NCBI RefSeq assembly: GCF_007856155.1
Contig: NZ_CP042266.1
Span: forward strand, 6,262,001-6,326,000
Source of the DNA: Streptomyces qinzhouensis
GTDB lineage: Bacteria > Actinomycetota > Actinomycetes > Streptomycetales > Streptomycetaceae
DNA: 64,000 nucleotides
Reading direction: 5' to 3'
Made by a program: the position numbers and the translations under genes
Shown: positions 53,732-61,548 of the stretch, one piece after another
How the letters are laid out: every line of letters starts with the position of its first letter
How positions within the stretch are numbered: the stretch's first letter is position 1
Notes under the pieces: model-generated
Seen by the model: only the letters and a program-made list of their open reading frames with translations
The model's database searches: none
What the model was told of the DNA's origin: nothing

Positions 53732-53806
53732 GTGATGACGGTCACGGTATCGGGCGCTGCCCGCACTCAGGAGTTCATCCATTCCACCCCTGTGGCCTCC
53801 GGCTGA
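53732..53806 (+). CDS. Short leader ORF before rsgA
   Basis: A 24-codon ORF starting GTG-ATG and reading MTVTVSGAARTQEFIHSTPV then ASG, with a near-perfect AGGAGGTGA ribosome site 5-7 bases upstream. It ends 64 bases before rsgA. No similarity to a known leader is claimed. The strength of the ribosome site, stronger than that of rsgA itself, is the evidence that it is translated. Confidence 0.5.
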   Translation: MMTVTVSGAARTQEFIHSTPVASG

Positions 53807-53870
53807 CACCCACCCGATTTCCGCGCGCCGAGCGCGCCGCCGGGGCCACCCTCTGAAGGGTTTCCCCATC

Positions 53871-54989
53871 TTGTCCAGCAGTCTGCTCGACTCTTCTTCC
53901 GATGCCCACCACGATGTTCTCGCCTCCTACGGCTGGGACACCGGCTGGGACGCGGACTTCGCCCCGTACGCCGCCGAAGGTCTCCTCGCCGGCCGGGTCG
54001 TGCGCGTCGACCGCGGTCAGTGCGATGTCGTGACCGCCGACGGGGTCGTCCGCGCCGATACGGCGTTCGTCACGCCCCATGACCCGCTGCGGGTCATCTG
54101 CACCGGCGACTGGGCCGTCCTCGAACCGCCCGGCGGCGACCCGCGGTACGTCCGGACCTACCTCCCGCGCCGTACCGCCTTCGTCCGCTCCACCTCGTCC
54201 AAGCGCTCCGAGGGGCAGATCCTCGCCGCCAACGTGGACACCGCGATCATCGCCGTATCGCTCGCGGTGGAGCTCGACCTCGGGCGGGTCGAGCGCTTCC
54301 TCGCACTGGCCTGGGAGAGCGGGGCGGCCCCGGTCGTCGTGCTCACCAAGTGCGATCTCGTACCGGACGCGACCGGGCTCGGATACCTCGTCTCCGATGT
54401 CGAGGCCGTCGCGCCCGGCGCGCAGGTCCTGCCGGTCAGTTCCCACACGGGGGAGGGCCTGGAGGTGCTCGCCGCCGTCGTCGCGGGCGGTACCAGCGTG
54501 CTGCTCGGTGTCTCCGGCGCCGGGAAGTCCACCCTCGCCAATGCCCTCGTCGGTGACGACAGCATGCATGTCGAGGCCGTCCGTGAGGTGGACGGCAAGG
54601 GCCGGCACACCACCACGACCCGCAATCTGCTGCCGCTGCCCGGCGGCGGTGTGCTCATGGACACGCCCGGACTGCGGGGCGTCGGCATGTTCGACGCGAC
54701 CACCGGAGTCAACCAGGTCTTCGCGGAGATCGAGGCGCTGGCCGCCGACTGCCGTTTCCACGACTGCGCCCACCAGGCCGAACCGGGGTGCGCGGTGCTC
54801 GCCGCCGTCGACGCGGGGACGCTGTCGGAGCGGCGGCTGGACAGCTTCCGCAAGCTCGTGCGGGAGAACCGGTACATCGTGGCGAAGACCGACGCGCGGG
54901 CGCGCGCCGAACTCCGCCGCGAGTGGCGGCTGAGGGGCGCGGAGGGCCGCGCCGCGATGGAGGCCAAACGCGGCCGCCAGGGACGCTGA
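53871..54989 (+). CDS. rsgA: Ribosome small subunit-dependent GTPase A
   Basis: A 372-residue circularly permuted GTPase acting late in 30S assembly. The OB domain is N-terminal; G4 VVVLTKCDL (about residue 157) precedes G1 LLGVSGAGKSTLANALVGD (about 207) and G3 VLMDTPGLRGVG, the mark of the permuted order. The zinc-binding end is CRFHDCAHQAEPGCAV (about 290-305). The start is a TTG at 53871 with GAAGGG upstream; a nearby alternative is not obvious. A short leader ORF with a better ribosome site lies just upstream. Confidence 0.95.
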   Translation: MSSSLLDSSSDAHHDVLASYGWDTGWDADFAPYAAEGLLAGRVVRVDRGQCDVVTADGVVRADTAFVTPHDPLRVICTGDWAVLEPPGGDPRYVRTYLPRRTAFVRSTSSKRSEGQILAANVDTAIIAVSLAVELDLGRVERFLALAWESGAAPVVVLTKCDLVPDATGLGYLVSDVEAVAPGAQVLPVSSHTGEGLEVLAAVVAGGTSVLLGVSGAGKSTLANALVGDDSMHVEAVREVDGKGRHTTTTRNLLPLPGGGVLMDTPGLRGVGMFDATTGVNQVFAEIEALAADCRFHDCAHQAEPGCAVLAAVDAGTLSERRLDSFRKLVRENRYIVAKTDARARAELRREWRLRGAEGRAAMEAKRGRQGR

Positions 54990-55030
54990 GACCCGGAAGG
55001 GCCCGGAAGGGGACCCTCCCTTGCGGCCCC

Positions 55031-55067
55031 CGGGCCGGTGACGGGCCGTGCGCCCGTCACCGGCCCG
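55031..55067. terminator. Hairpin between rsgA and the PPOX gene
   Basis: CGGGCCGGTGACGGGC (55031-55046) pairs perfectly with GCCCGTCACCGGCCCG (55052-55067), a 16-bp stem with a 5-base loop between two convergent genes. Confidence 0.85.
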
Positions 55068-55072
55068 GCCGG

Positions 55073-55447
55073 TCACTCGCTCTGGTCGAGACCCCAGCTG
55101 TGGATCTTCTTCGGGTGGATCCGGATCAGTTCCTCGCTGAAGTGCGGCCCCAGTTCGTGGGGCCCGGTCAGCAGTTCGGCCTCGCCCCGGATGTCGACCC
55201 CGCGCACCCGCCACGGCCGTACGCTCACGATGTCGTCGACGACCAGCGCGACCTTGGGATTGGACTGGAGGTTGCGCCATTTCTTCGTCGTCGCGAGAGT
55301 GAAGCCCCCGATCAGGATCGTGCCGTCCTCCTGCGGGAAGAAGCCGACGGGATTGGCCTGCGGCTGCCCCTTCGGATCGACGGTCGCCAGCCGCCCCAGC
55401 CGCTGGGTCGCGAGATAGGCACGCTCGGCCTCGGTGAATTCGGTCAT
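55073..55447 (-). CDS. PPOX-class F420-dependent oxidoreductase
   Basis: A 124-residue flavin/deazaflavin-binding split-barrel protein (Rv1155-like). It begins MTEFTEAERAYLATQRLGRL, then ATVDPKGQPQANPVGFFPQ, GGFTLATTKKWRNLQSNPKV and VRGVDIRGEAELL, the regular strand pattern of the family. Use of F420 is from the family in actinomycetes. The substrate is unknown. It is convergent with rsgA and separate from the DUF456 gene by 58 bases. Confidence 0.88.
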   Translation of the reverse strand: MTEFTEAERAYLATQRLGRLATVDPKGQPQANPVGFFPQEDGTILIGGFTLATTKKWRNLQSNPKVALVVDDIVSVRPWRVRGVDIRGEAELLTGPHELGPHFSEELIRIHPKKIHSWGLDQSE

Positions 55448-55505
55448 GGTCTCAGCCTCACACGATCGGCGTCCGGGCTGAACCGCCGGGGGGTCACGGC
55501 CCGGG

Positions 55506-56003
55506 TCAGGTACCGCCCGCGAGCACGGCGCCCAGCCACGCCCCCGTGATCAGCAGACAGCCGAAGAGCTCCACCAGCACGCTCGCCCCGGCCGCGCGCA
55601 TCACCTGACGCGTCGCCGCCACCGCCTGGCCGTGACCGCCGAGACGGCGGCGTTCGCAGAGGTAGACACCGGCCATGAACCCCGGGATCGCACCGATCAC
55701 CGGTACGAGGACGAACCCGGCCACCGCGCCCGCGCCCGCCCACGCGGCGGTACGGCCGGTGGCGCCGGAGTCATGGATCCGCCGGGCCGGCATCAGCCAG
55801 AGCACGATCTGCACGAGCAGGAGTACGGCGGTGGAGCAGACCAGCAGCGTCCAGGCGAGGCCCGTCCGCTCGTGCAGTGCCCACCAGAGCATCGCGGCCC
55901 AGACGAGCCAGCGGCCGGGGACACCCGGCACCAGGACCCCGGCGCATCCGAACGCGAAGACGCCCCCCAGCAGCACCTCCTGCCACACACCACCCACGTT
56001 CAC
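55506..56003 (-). CDS. DUF456 domain-containing membrane protein
   Basis: A 165-residue membrane protein with four or so helices. DUF456 features are GCAGVLVPGVPGRWLVWAAM in the first half and FVLVPVIGAIPGFMAGVYLCE in the second, the Gly/Pro-rich PxxG..G repeated pattern of the family. Function unknown. Start is a GTG at 56003 (MNVGGVWQEVLLGG) with GGGGGA upstream; the frame is open to 56102 without similarity. Divergent from the PP2C-like gene, about 97 bases apart. Confidence 0.82.
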   Translation of the reverse strand: MNVGGVWQEVLLGGVFAFGCAGVLVPGVPGRWLVWAAMLWWALHERTGLAWTLLVCSTAVLLLVQIVLWLMPARRIHDSGATGRTAAWAGAGAVAGFVLVPVIGAIPGFMAGVYLCERRRLGGHGQAVAATRQVMRAAGASVLVELFGCLLITGAWLGAVLAGGT

Positions 56004-56100
56004 CAGGGTCCCCCATGGCGCCGGGGCCCGCCTGTCGTGGGGGCGGGCATATTTCGGAAAGCCCCGTTCCGCCGTCCTGTCCGGCGTGGAACATAGGGCC

Positions 56101-57471
56101 ATGAGTCAGCAGGGGAGTCCGGAGGGTGAGACGCCCGCGGCGGCGGACGACTGGTGGAACCGGCTGTACGAAGAGCCCCCGCCGTCCCCGGAGCGGCCCG
56201 CGGGCAGTCCGTCCCCGGTGGACGGTGACGCCCTCGACGAGCACTTCGCCACGGCCGCTGCGGCGGTGGCGGACGGGGTGTCCGAGGTCGCCGGTCCGCC
56301 CGCGCTGCCGGAGCAGGTGCCGGAGACGGAGTCTGTACGGCCCCGGGCCCGGTGGGAGCCGGAGTCGGAGCCCGACCCGGACCCGGAGGCGTCGCACGGG
56401 GTCCCTGAGGCCGGCCCGGAAGCGGAGTCCGGCGCGGTATCCGGCCAGGAGGCCAGGGGCCCGGTGGCTCCGGCAGTCGTGCCCGCACCCCCACCGGACG
56501 CGCCGGAGAGACCCGTACCCGCTCCGCTGCCCCGCCGTGAGCCCACGGAACGCCCCGGACCCGTCACCGTTGCCCGGTCCCGGAAGAACACCGCCGAGTG
56601 GGTGCGGCCGCCGGATCCACGGGTGGCTCCCGCCGGAGCTCCCGAGGCCCGCCCCGGGTACGTCGGCGACGGCCCCCCGACCTATGAACCGGAGCCCACC
56701 GCCCTGCCGCCCGCCGACCCCGAGGCGCTGGGCGAGCCGGTCGCCGACACCGTCGCCGACGGCGCCCGGTACGGCCGCTGGACCCTGCGCGCCGCCTCCG
56801 TACGCGGCGATTCGGCGCGCTTCCGGGGCGAGCACCGCGGGGACGCACTGCTCACGGCCCGGTTCGGCGCCGGGGACAGTGCGCTGGTGCTGGTCGCCGT
56901 CGCCTCCGGCGGCCGCGGCGCCGACGACGGACACCGTGCCGCGGCCGATGCCTGCCGCCGGGTCGCGGCCGCCGTCGGCCGGGCCGGGGCCGGGCTCGCG
57001 GAGGACATCCGGGCCGGGCGGCGCGATGTCCTCGGAGCCGGTCTGCACCGGCTCGCCGACCGGGGCGCCGGCCGGCTCCGGGCCTCGGATACAGGGGCGG
57101 ATACGACAGGGCTGCGCTGTCTGCTGCTCCCCGCCGACCCCCGCTGCCGTACCAGGGTGTTCTTCGGCATAGGACCGGGCGGGCTGTTCAGGCTGAGGGA
57201 CGGCGACTGGGCCGACCTCGAACCCGACGGGCCCGCCGAGTCCTTCCGCTTCCATACCGAGGAGGCCCTGCCCGGTGACACCCTGCTGCTGGCCGGTCCC
57301 GGATTCGCCGGGCCGCTGCGCGGGGCGCCGGGGCTGGCGGACGAACTGGCGCGGCGCTGGCACCCGGACGGCCCGCCCGGCCTTGCGGCCTTCCTCACCG
57401 ACGTACAACTGCGGGCCAAGGGGTACGCGGACGACCGTACCGCCGTCACCGTCCGGGAGGACCCCGGCTGA
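56101..57471 (+). CDS. PP2C-like protein with a long acidic N-terminal region
   Basis: A 456-residue protein. Residues 1-205 are Pro/Glu-rich and disordered. From about residue 215 a PP2C-like domain follows: YGRWTLRAASVRGDSARFRG, ALVLVAVASGGRGADDGHRA, CRTRVFFGIGPGGLFRLRDG, and the final metal-binding DD in GYADDRTAVTV. The usual metal-binding Asp-Gly after the first strand pair is replaced by Ser-Gly (VASGG), and the first Asp of RxDDA-type motif is GDALLTA, so catalysis is doubtful. Such proteins occur beside protein kinase or VWA gene sets in Streptomyces, but none is here. Confidence 0.78.
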   Translation: MSQQGSPEGETPAAADDWWNRLYEEPPPSPERPAGSPSPVDGDALDEHFATAAAAVADGVSEVAGPPALPEQVPETESVRPRARWEPESEPDPDPEASHGVPEAGPEAESGAVSGQEARGPVAPAVVPAPPPDAPERPVPAPLPRREPTERPGPVTVARSRKNTAEWVRPPDPRVAPAGAPEARPGYVGDGPPTYEPEPTALPPADPEALGEPVADTVADGARYGRWTLRAASVRGDSARFRGEHRGDALLTARFGAGDSALVLVAVASGGRGADDGHRAAADACRRVAAAVGRAGAGLAEDIRAGRRDVLGAGLHRLADRGAGRLRASDTGADTTGLRCLLLPADPRCRTRVFFGIGPGGLFRLRDGDWADLEPDGPAESFRFHTEEALPGDTLLLAGPGFAGPLRGAPGLADELARRWHPDGPPGLAAFLTDVQLRAKGYADDRTAVTVREDPG

Positions 57472-57573
57472 CCAGCGCCCCGGGGGCCAGTGGGGCTACA
57501 GAGGAGGCGCGAAACGGGCTTCCGTGGGTTGATGGACGCGCAGGACGTCAAGCTGAGGAAGGGTGTCCGTCCC

Positions 57574-59316
57574 ATGGCGAAGCAGAACGTGGCGGAGCAG
57601 TTCGTCGACATTCTCGTCCGCGCGGGGGTCCAGCGGCTCTACGGAGTCGTCGGCGACAGCCTCAATCCCGTGGTCGACGCCATCCGCCGCAATTCCGGCA
57701 TCGACTGGATCCAGGTACGCCACGAGGAGACCGCCGCCTTCGCCGCCGGGGCCGAGGCGCAGATCACCGGCAAGCTGGCCGCCTGCGCGGGCTCCTGCGG
57801 ACCCGGCAATCTCCATCTCATCAACGGTCTGTACGACGCCCACCGCTCCATGGCCCCGGTCCTCGCGCTCGCCTCCCATATCCCCTCCAGCGAGATCGGT
57901 CTCGGCTACTTCCAGGAGACCCACCCCGACCAGCTGTTCCGCGAGTGCTCCCACTACAGCGAGCTGATCTCCAACCCGAAACAGATGCCGCGGCTGCTCC
58001 AGACCGCCATCCAGCACGCCGTCGGGCAGAGCGGAGTCAGCGTGGTCGCCCTGCCGGGCGATATCGCGGACCAGCAGGCGCCGGAGAAGACCGTGGAATC
58101 GGCCCTGGTCACCTCCCGGCCGTCGGTCCGCCCCGGCGACGGCGAGATCGACAAGCTCGTCCGGATGATCGACGAGGCCGACCGGGTGACGCTCTTCTGC
58201 GGCAGTGGCACCGCGGGCGCCCACGCCGAGGTGATGGAGTTCGCCGAACGGGTGAAATCTCCTATTGGTCATGCCCTGCGAGGCAAAGAGTGGATTCAGT
58301 ACGACAATCCCTTTGATGTGGGGATGAGTGGACTTCTGGGCTACGGTGCCGCCTACGAGGCCACCCACGAGTGCGATCTGCTGATTCTGCTCGGCACGGA
58401 CTTCCCGTACAACGCCTTCCTCCCCGACGATGTGCGGATCGCCCAGGTCGATATCCGGCCGGAGAACCTGGGCCGCCGCTCCAGGCTGGATCTCGCGGTC
58501 TGGGGCGATGTCCGCGAGACGCTGCGCTGTCTGAACTCCCGGGTCCGGGTCAAGAGCGACCGCCGCTTCCTCGACCGGATGCTGAAGAAGCACGCCGACG
58601 CCCTGGAAGGGGTGGTCAAGGCGTACACCCGCAAGGTCGAGAAGCATGTACCGATCCACCCCGAGTACGTGGCCTCGGTCCTCGACGAGCTGGCCGACGA
58701 CGACGCCGTCTTCACCGTCGACACCGGGATGTGCAATGTCTGGGCCGCCCGCTACATCTCGCCCAACGGCCGCCGGCGGATCATCGGCTCCTTCAGTCAC
58801 GGCTCGATGGCGAACGCGCTGCCGCAGGCGATCGGCGCCCAGTTCACCGACCGTGGACGGCAGGTCGTCTCGATGTCCGGCGACGGCGGATTCACCATGA
58901 TGATGGGTGACTTCCTCACCCTGGTGCAGTACGACCTGCCGGTGAAGGTCGTCCTCTTCAACAACTCCTCGCTCGGGATGGTGGACCTGGAGATGCTGGT
59001 CGCCGGGCTCCCTTCGTACGGCACCCACAACAAGAACCCCGACTTCGCGGCGGTCGCCCGGGCCTCGGGCGCCTACGGTGTCCGGGTGGAGAAGCCGCGG
59101 CAGCTCGCGGGCGCCCTGAAGGACGCCCTCAAGCACAAAGGGCCGGCCCTGGTGGACGTGGTCACCGATCCGAACGCCCTTTCCATCCCGCCGAAGATCA
59201 GCGCGGAGATGGTGACCGGCTTCGCCCTGTCGGCGAGCAAGATGGTCCTCGACGGCGGAGTCGGACGGATGCTCCAGATGGCCCGTTCCAACCTGCGCAA
59301 TGTGCCCAGACCTTGA
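57574..59316 (+). CDS. poxB: Thiamine-dependent pyruvate dehydrogenase/oxidase (PoxB type)
   Basis: A 580-residue flavoprotein of the TPP enzyme family, similar in length to E. coli PoxB (572). The TPP Glu is in WIQVRHEETAAFAAGAEAQ at about residue 50; the TPP-Mg site is VSMSGDGGFTMMMGDFLTLV then VKVVLFNNSSLGMV at about residue 430-465; the FAD domain is in the middle. It should decarboxylate pyruvate to acetate with electrons to quinone. Codon use changes sharply at 58252-58350 (see findings). AGGAAGGG lies about 15 bases before the chosen ATG; the frame is open upstream to 57490. Confidence 0.9.
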   Translation: MAKQNVAEQFVDILVRAGVQRLYGVVGDSLNPVVDAIRRNSGIDWIQVRHEETAAFAAGAEAQITGKLAACAGSCGPGNLHLINGLYDAHRSMAPVLALASHIPSSEIGLGYFQETHPDQLFRECSHYSELISNPKQMPRLLQTAIQHAVGQSGVSVVALPGDIADQQAPEKTVESALVTSRPSVRPGDGEIDKLVRMIDEADRVTLFCGSGTAGAHAEVMEFAERVKSPIGHALRGKEWIQYDNPFDVGMSGLLGYGAAYEATHECDLLILLGTDFPYNAFLPDDVRIAQVDIRPENLGRRSRLDLAVWGDVRETLRCLNSRVRVKSDRRFLDRMLKKHADALEGVVKAYTRKVEKHVPIHPEYVASVLDELADDDAVFTVDTGMCNVWAARYISPNGRRRIIGSFSHGSMANALPQAIGAQFTDRGRQVVSMSGDGGFTMMMGDFLTLVQYDLPVKVVLFNNSSLGMVDLEMLVAGLPSYGTHNKNPDFAAVARASGAYGVRVEKPRQLAGALKDALKHKGPALVDVVTDPNALSIPPKISAEMVTGFALSASKMVLDGGVGRMLQMARSNLRNVPRP

Positions 59317-59489
59317 AGCGCCCGACTCCGGCAGAAGGCGTAGACCACATCCGCCCGCTGCGGGAAAAATCCCCTCCCGGCCCGAGTTGACCACTTCCCC
59401 AGGCGTGGTCCGCTTCCGAAAGGGGCAGGGCCTTGGTGGAAGGTACTTCAGCGCAGTCGTGGCCACGGGTCCGACACCAACGGGTGGGG

Positions 59490-59981
59490 ATGATGACAGG
59501 GCGTCAGGGATGGGCCGGTCCGTCCGCGGACGGACACGGCCGGTACGGGGGAGTGCCCGGACAGGCCTGGGGAAGGGAGCGGCTGCACCGGCGTATGGGG
59601 TGCGGCGATCTGGAATCGGTTCCCGAAGTCCGGCACGGACTGAGGGAGATGCTGGGGCAGTGGGGCAGCCGCGGTACCGCGGACGTCGCCGAACTGCTCG
59701 CCAGTGAACTGGTGACGAACGCCCTGATCCACACGGATCACGGTGCGGTCGTCACGGCCACCGTCGGCAGCGAGACCCTGCGGGTGGAGGTGCGGGACTT
59801 CGTGGAGGGCTTCCCGGAGCCGTCGGCCGCCCGCCCGGAGGCACGTCACGAGGCCGACCTCCTCGACACCCACGGCCGAGGCCTGGCCCTGGTTCAGAGT
59901 CTGGCGGACTCATGGGGGGTACGGACCCAGCACGCGGGCAAGGTGGTCTGGTTCGAGCTGAACGCGCTGCCGTCCCCTTGA
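59490..59981 (+). CDS. RsbW-like ATP-binding protein (anti-sigma kinase family)
   Basis: A 163-residue protein with an HATPase_c-like domain in the last 115 residues: ESVPEVRHGLREMLGQWG, then VAELLASELVTNALIHTDHG (N box), GVRTQHAGKVVWFELN, and the G box DTHGRGLALVQSLADSWGV. It is the type that regulates sigma factors through phosphorylation of antagonists. The start is uncertain: the ATG at 59490 is given; TTG/GTG codons at 59433-59436 would add 19 residues. A tandem repeat array begins just after the stop. Confidence 0.82.
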   Translation: MMTGRQGWAGPSADGHGRYGGVPGQAWGRERLHRRMGCGDLESVPEVRHGLREMLGQWGSRGTADVAELLASELVTNALIHTDHGAVVTATVGSETLRVEVRDFVEGFPEPSAARPEARHEADLLDTHGRGLALVQSLADSWGVRTQHAGKVVWFELNALPSP

Positions 59982-59986
59982 GACAA

Positions 59987-60070
59987 GGGCCGGGACCGGG
60001 ACCAGGACCAGGACCAGGGCCGGAACCGGAACCAGGACCAGGACCAGGGCCGGGACCGGGATCGGGGCGC
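59987..60070. repeat. Tandem array of 30-bp units made of GGxCCx hexamers
   Basis: The sequence is built of hexamers (GGGCCG, GGACCG, GGACCA, GGACCA, GGACCA). A 30-bp unit, 59987-60016, repeats at 60017-60046 with two substitutions and begins a third time at 60047. It starts 6 bases after the stop of the ATP-binding protein gene. It is a minisatellite-like array prone to slippage, not a CRISPR. Confidence 0.8.
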
Positions 60071-60085
60071 AGACGGTGATACGGC

Positions 60086-60120
60086 GGTGGGGGCGGCCCG
60101 GTCACCGGGCCGCCCCCACC
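60086..60120. terminator. Hairpin between convergent genes
   Basis: GGTGGGGGCGGCCCGG (60086-60101) pairs perfectly with CCGGGCCGCCCCCACC (60105-60120), a 16-bp stem with a TCA loop, lying between the ATP-binding protein gene and the convergent DUF2637 gene. Confidence 0.85.
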
Positions 60121-60164
60121 ACCGCATCCGAACGCCGTATCGCCCGCGTCCGTCTCGTCCGGCC

Positions 60165-61259
60165 TCAGCCGAACTGCTGTTCCAGGTCCTTCAGCTTCCG
60201 CTCCAGGGAGTCCAGCCTCGGCAGGGTCATCGTGTCGTCCTCCGCCGTCAGGTCGACGACCTTAGCGTCGGGAGAGGCCGGTGTCCCGGCTTCGAGGGAG
60301 AGCGAGGATCGAAGCGGCAGCTGTCCGGTTTCTATGGCAGGCTCCGCGACGGTGGCCGAACTCTCCGTCAGCGCCCCCGCGGAGCTGCCCGACTTACTGG
60401 AACCGGCCCCGCCGGCCGGGCTGGAGGTCAGCGCCGGAAGGTCGGGCTCGGGCATCACCCGGCCGCGGCCCCAGGCCCGGTGCTGCCGGTTGAGCGCCTT
60501 TATCCGGGCGCGGTCCAGCTTGGCCTGGTCCCGGGTGCGCATCCGGTTGGCCTTCTTCGCCGCCTGGTCCTCACGGACCTCCTCGACCGCCTCGTCCAGC
60601 GTCCGTACGCCCTCCAGGAGCATCAACGACCAGGCGTTGAAGGTCTCACGGGGGGCGCGCAGCCACCGGACGACCCGGATCTGCGGCAGCGGGCGGGGCA
60701 CCAGGCCCTGCTCGCGGAGCGCGGCCCGGCGGGTCTGCTTCAGCGCGCGGTCGAACAGCACCGCGGCCGACAGCGACATACCGGCGAAGAAGTGCGGCGC
60801 ACCCGCGTGGTCGACACCACGGGGAGCGTGCACCCAGTTGAACCAGGCGGCCGCGCCCGCGAACGTCCACACCAGAAGGCGGGAGCCGAGGGCGGCGTCA
60901 CCGTGGCTGGCCTCGCGGACGGCGAGGACCGAACAGAACATGGCCGCACCGTCGAGACCGAAGGGTACGAGGTACTCCCAGCCTCCGGAGAGGTTCAGGT
61001 TCTGCCGGCCGAAGCCGACCAGGCCGTGGAAGGAGAGTGCGGCGGCAACCGCGGCACAGCAGAAGAGGAGTACATAGGAAGCCGTGGCGTACATGGCTTC
61101 CTTGCGCCTGCGGCGCTCCTCACTGCGCTCCCAGGAATCTTCCTGCTCCGACTTCGCTGCGGTGCTCTTCTTACCGCGCTGGAGCACGAAGATCGCGACC
61201 AGGACTCCCACGAGCATCACGCCGCCGGGAAGCAGCCAGGATAGCGATATGTCTCTCAT
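60165..61259 (-). CDS. DUF2637 (SpdB2-like) membrane protein
   Basis: A 364-residue protein. N-terminal helix LLPGGVMLVGVLVAIFVLQR, a charged stretch (SWERSEERRRRKEAMYA), then three helices: VLLFCCAAVAAALSFHGLVG, GWEYLVPFGLDGAAMFCSVL and LLVWTFAGAAAWFNWVHA, with the DUF2637 signature FGLDGAA and FNWVHAP. The C-terminal half is a charged coiled region (AAKKANRMRTRDQAKLDRARI) ending with LERKLKDLEQQFG. The family includes the plasmid spread protein SpdB2 and chromosomal relatives. Its ATG overlaps a small upstream frame by ATGA. Role unknown. Confidence 0.85.
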   Translation of the reverse strand: MRDISLSWLLPGGVMLVGVLVAIFVLQRGKKSTAAKSEQEDSWERSEERRRRKEAMYATASYVLLFCCAAVAAALSFHGLVGFGRQNLNLSGGWEYLVPFGLDGAAMFCSVLAVREASHGDAALGSRLLVWTFAGAAAWFNWVHAPRGVDHAGAPHFFAGMSLSAAVLFDRALKQTRRAALREQGLVPRPLPQIRVVRWLRAPRETFNAWSLMLLEGVRTLDEAVEEVREDQAAKKANRMRTRDQAKLDRARIKALNRQHRAWGRGRVMPEPDLPALTSSPAGGAGSSKSGSSAGALTESSATVAEPAIETGQLPLRSSLSLEAGTPASPDAKVVDLTAEDDTMTLPRLDSLERKLKDLEQQFG

Positions 61260-61548
61260 GTTGTTGGCGTCCCTTTACATCTGCATCGCGGTAGGGCGTT
61301 CGGCCGCCATAGTGACCGAAGTCCGGGCGATCCCAGGGGGTTTCGTGGCAAGAGAACGCCAATGGGGCCATACGGCATACGGATAGGTACGTTTACCTCG
61401 AACTGCCGTTCAAGCAGCGAGAGTTGCGTACGATTTATATCACTCGCAAGAGGGGAGTGACATCCGGAGCGTGACATCGGTCCCGGCTGTACGCAACGGC
61501 CTTGCCGGGGGTCCGGCGCTGCTCCCCGCTCCTCCGTCCGCCGGTGGG
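61260..61548. promoter_or_regulatory. Promoter region of the DUF2637 gene
   Basis: This 289-base gap is A+T-rich for the genome. At 61424-61449 a TTGCG...CGCAA inverted repeat with a 16-base spacer encloses GATTTATATCA, a good -10 candidate (on the minus strand TGATATAAAT). AAAGGGAC 9-16 bases before the DUF2637 ATG is its ribosome site. A 73-codon frame on the minus strand (61256-61477) overlaps the DUF2637 start by ATGA, but it has no ribosome site at its own start, so I keep it as a possibility only. Confidence 0.45.

Noticed and set aside
57496..59466. Minus-strand frame of 656 codons opposite poxB
   Set aside because: Antisense shadow; the plus strand encodes a complete TPP enzyme.
59987..60070. 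Possible CRISPR array
   Set aside because: Units are contiguous hexamer-based repeats without unique spacers.
61256..61477. 73-codon minus-strand frame overlapping the DUF2637 ATG
   Set aside because: The ATGA overlap is suggestive, but there is no ribosome site at its start and it covers the likely promoter, so it was not listed as a gene.
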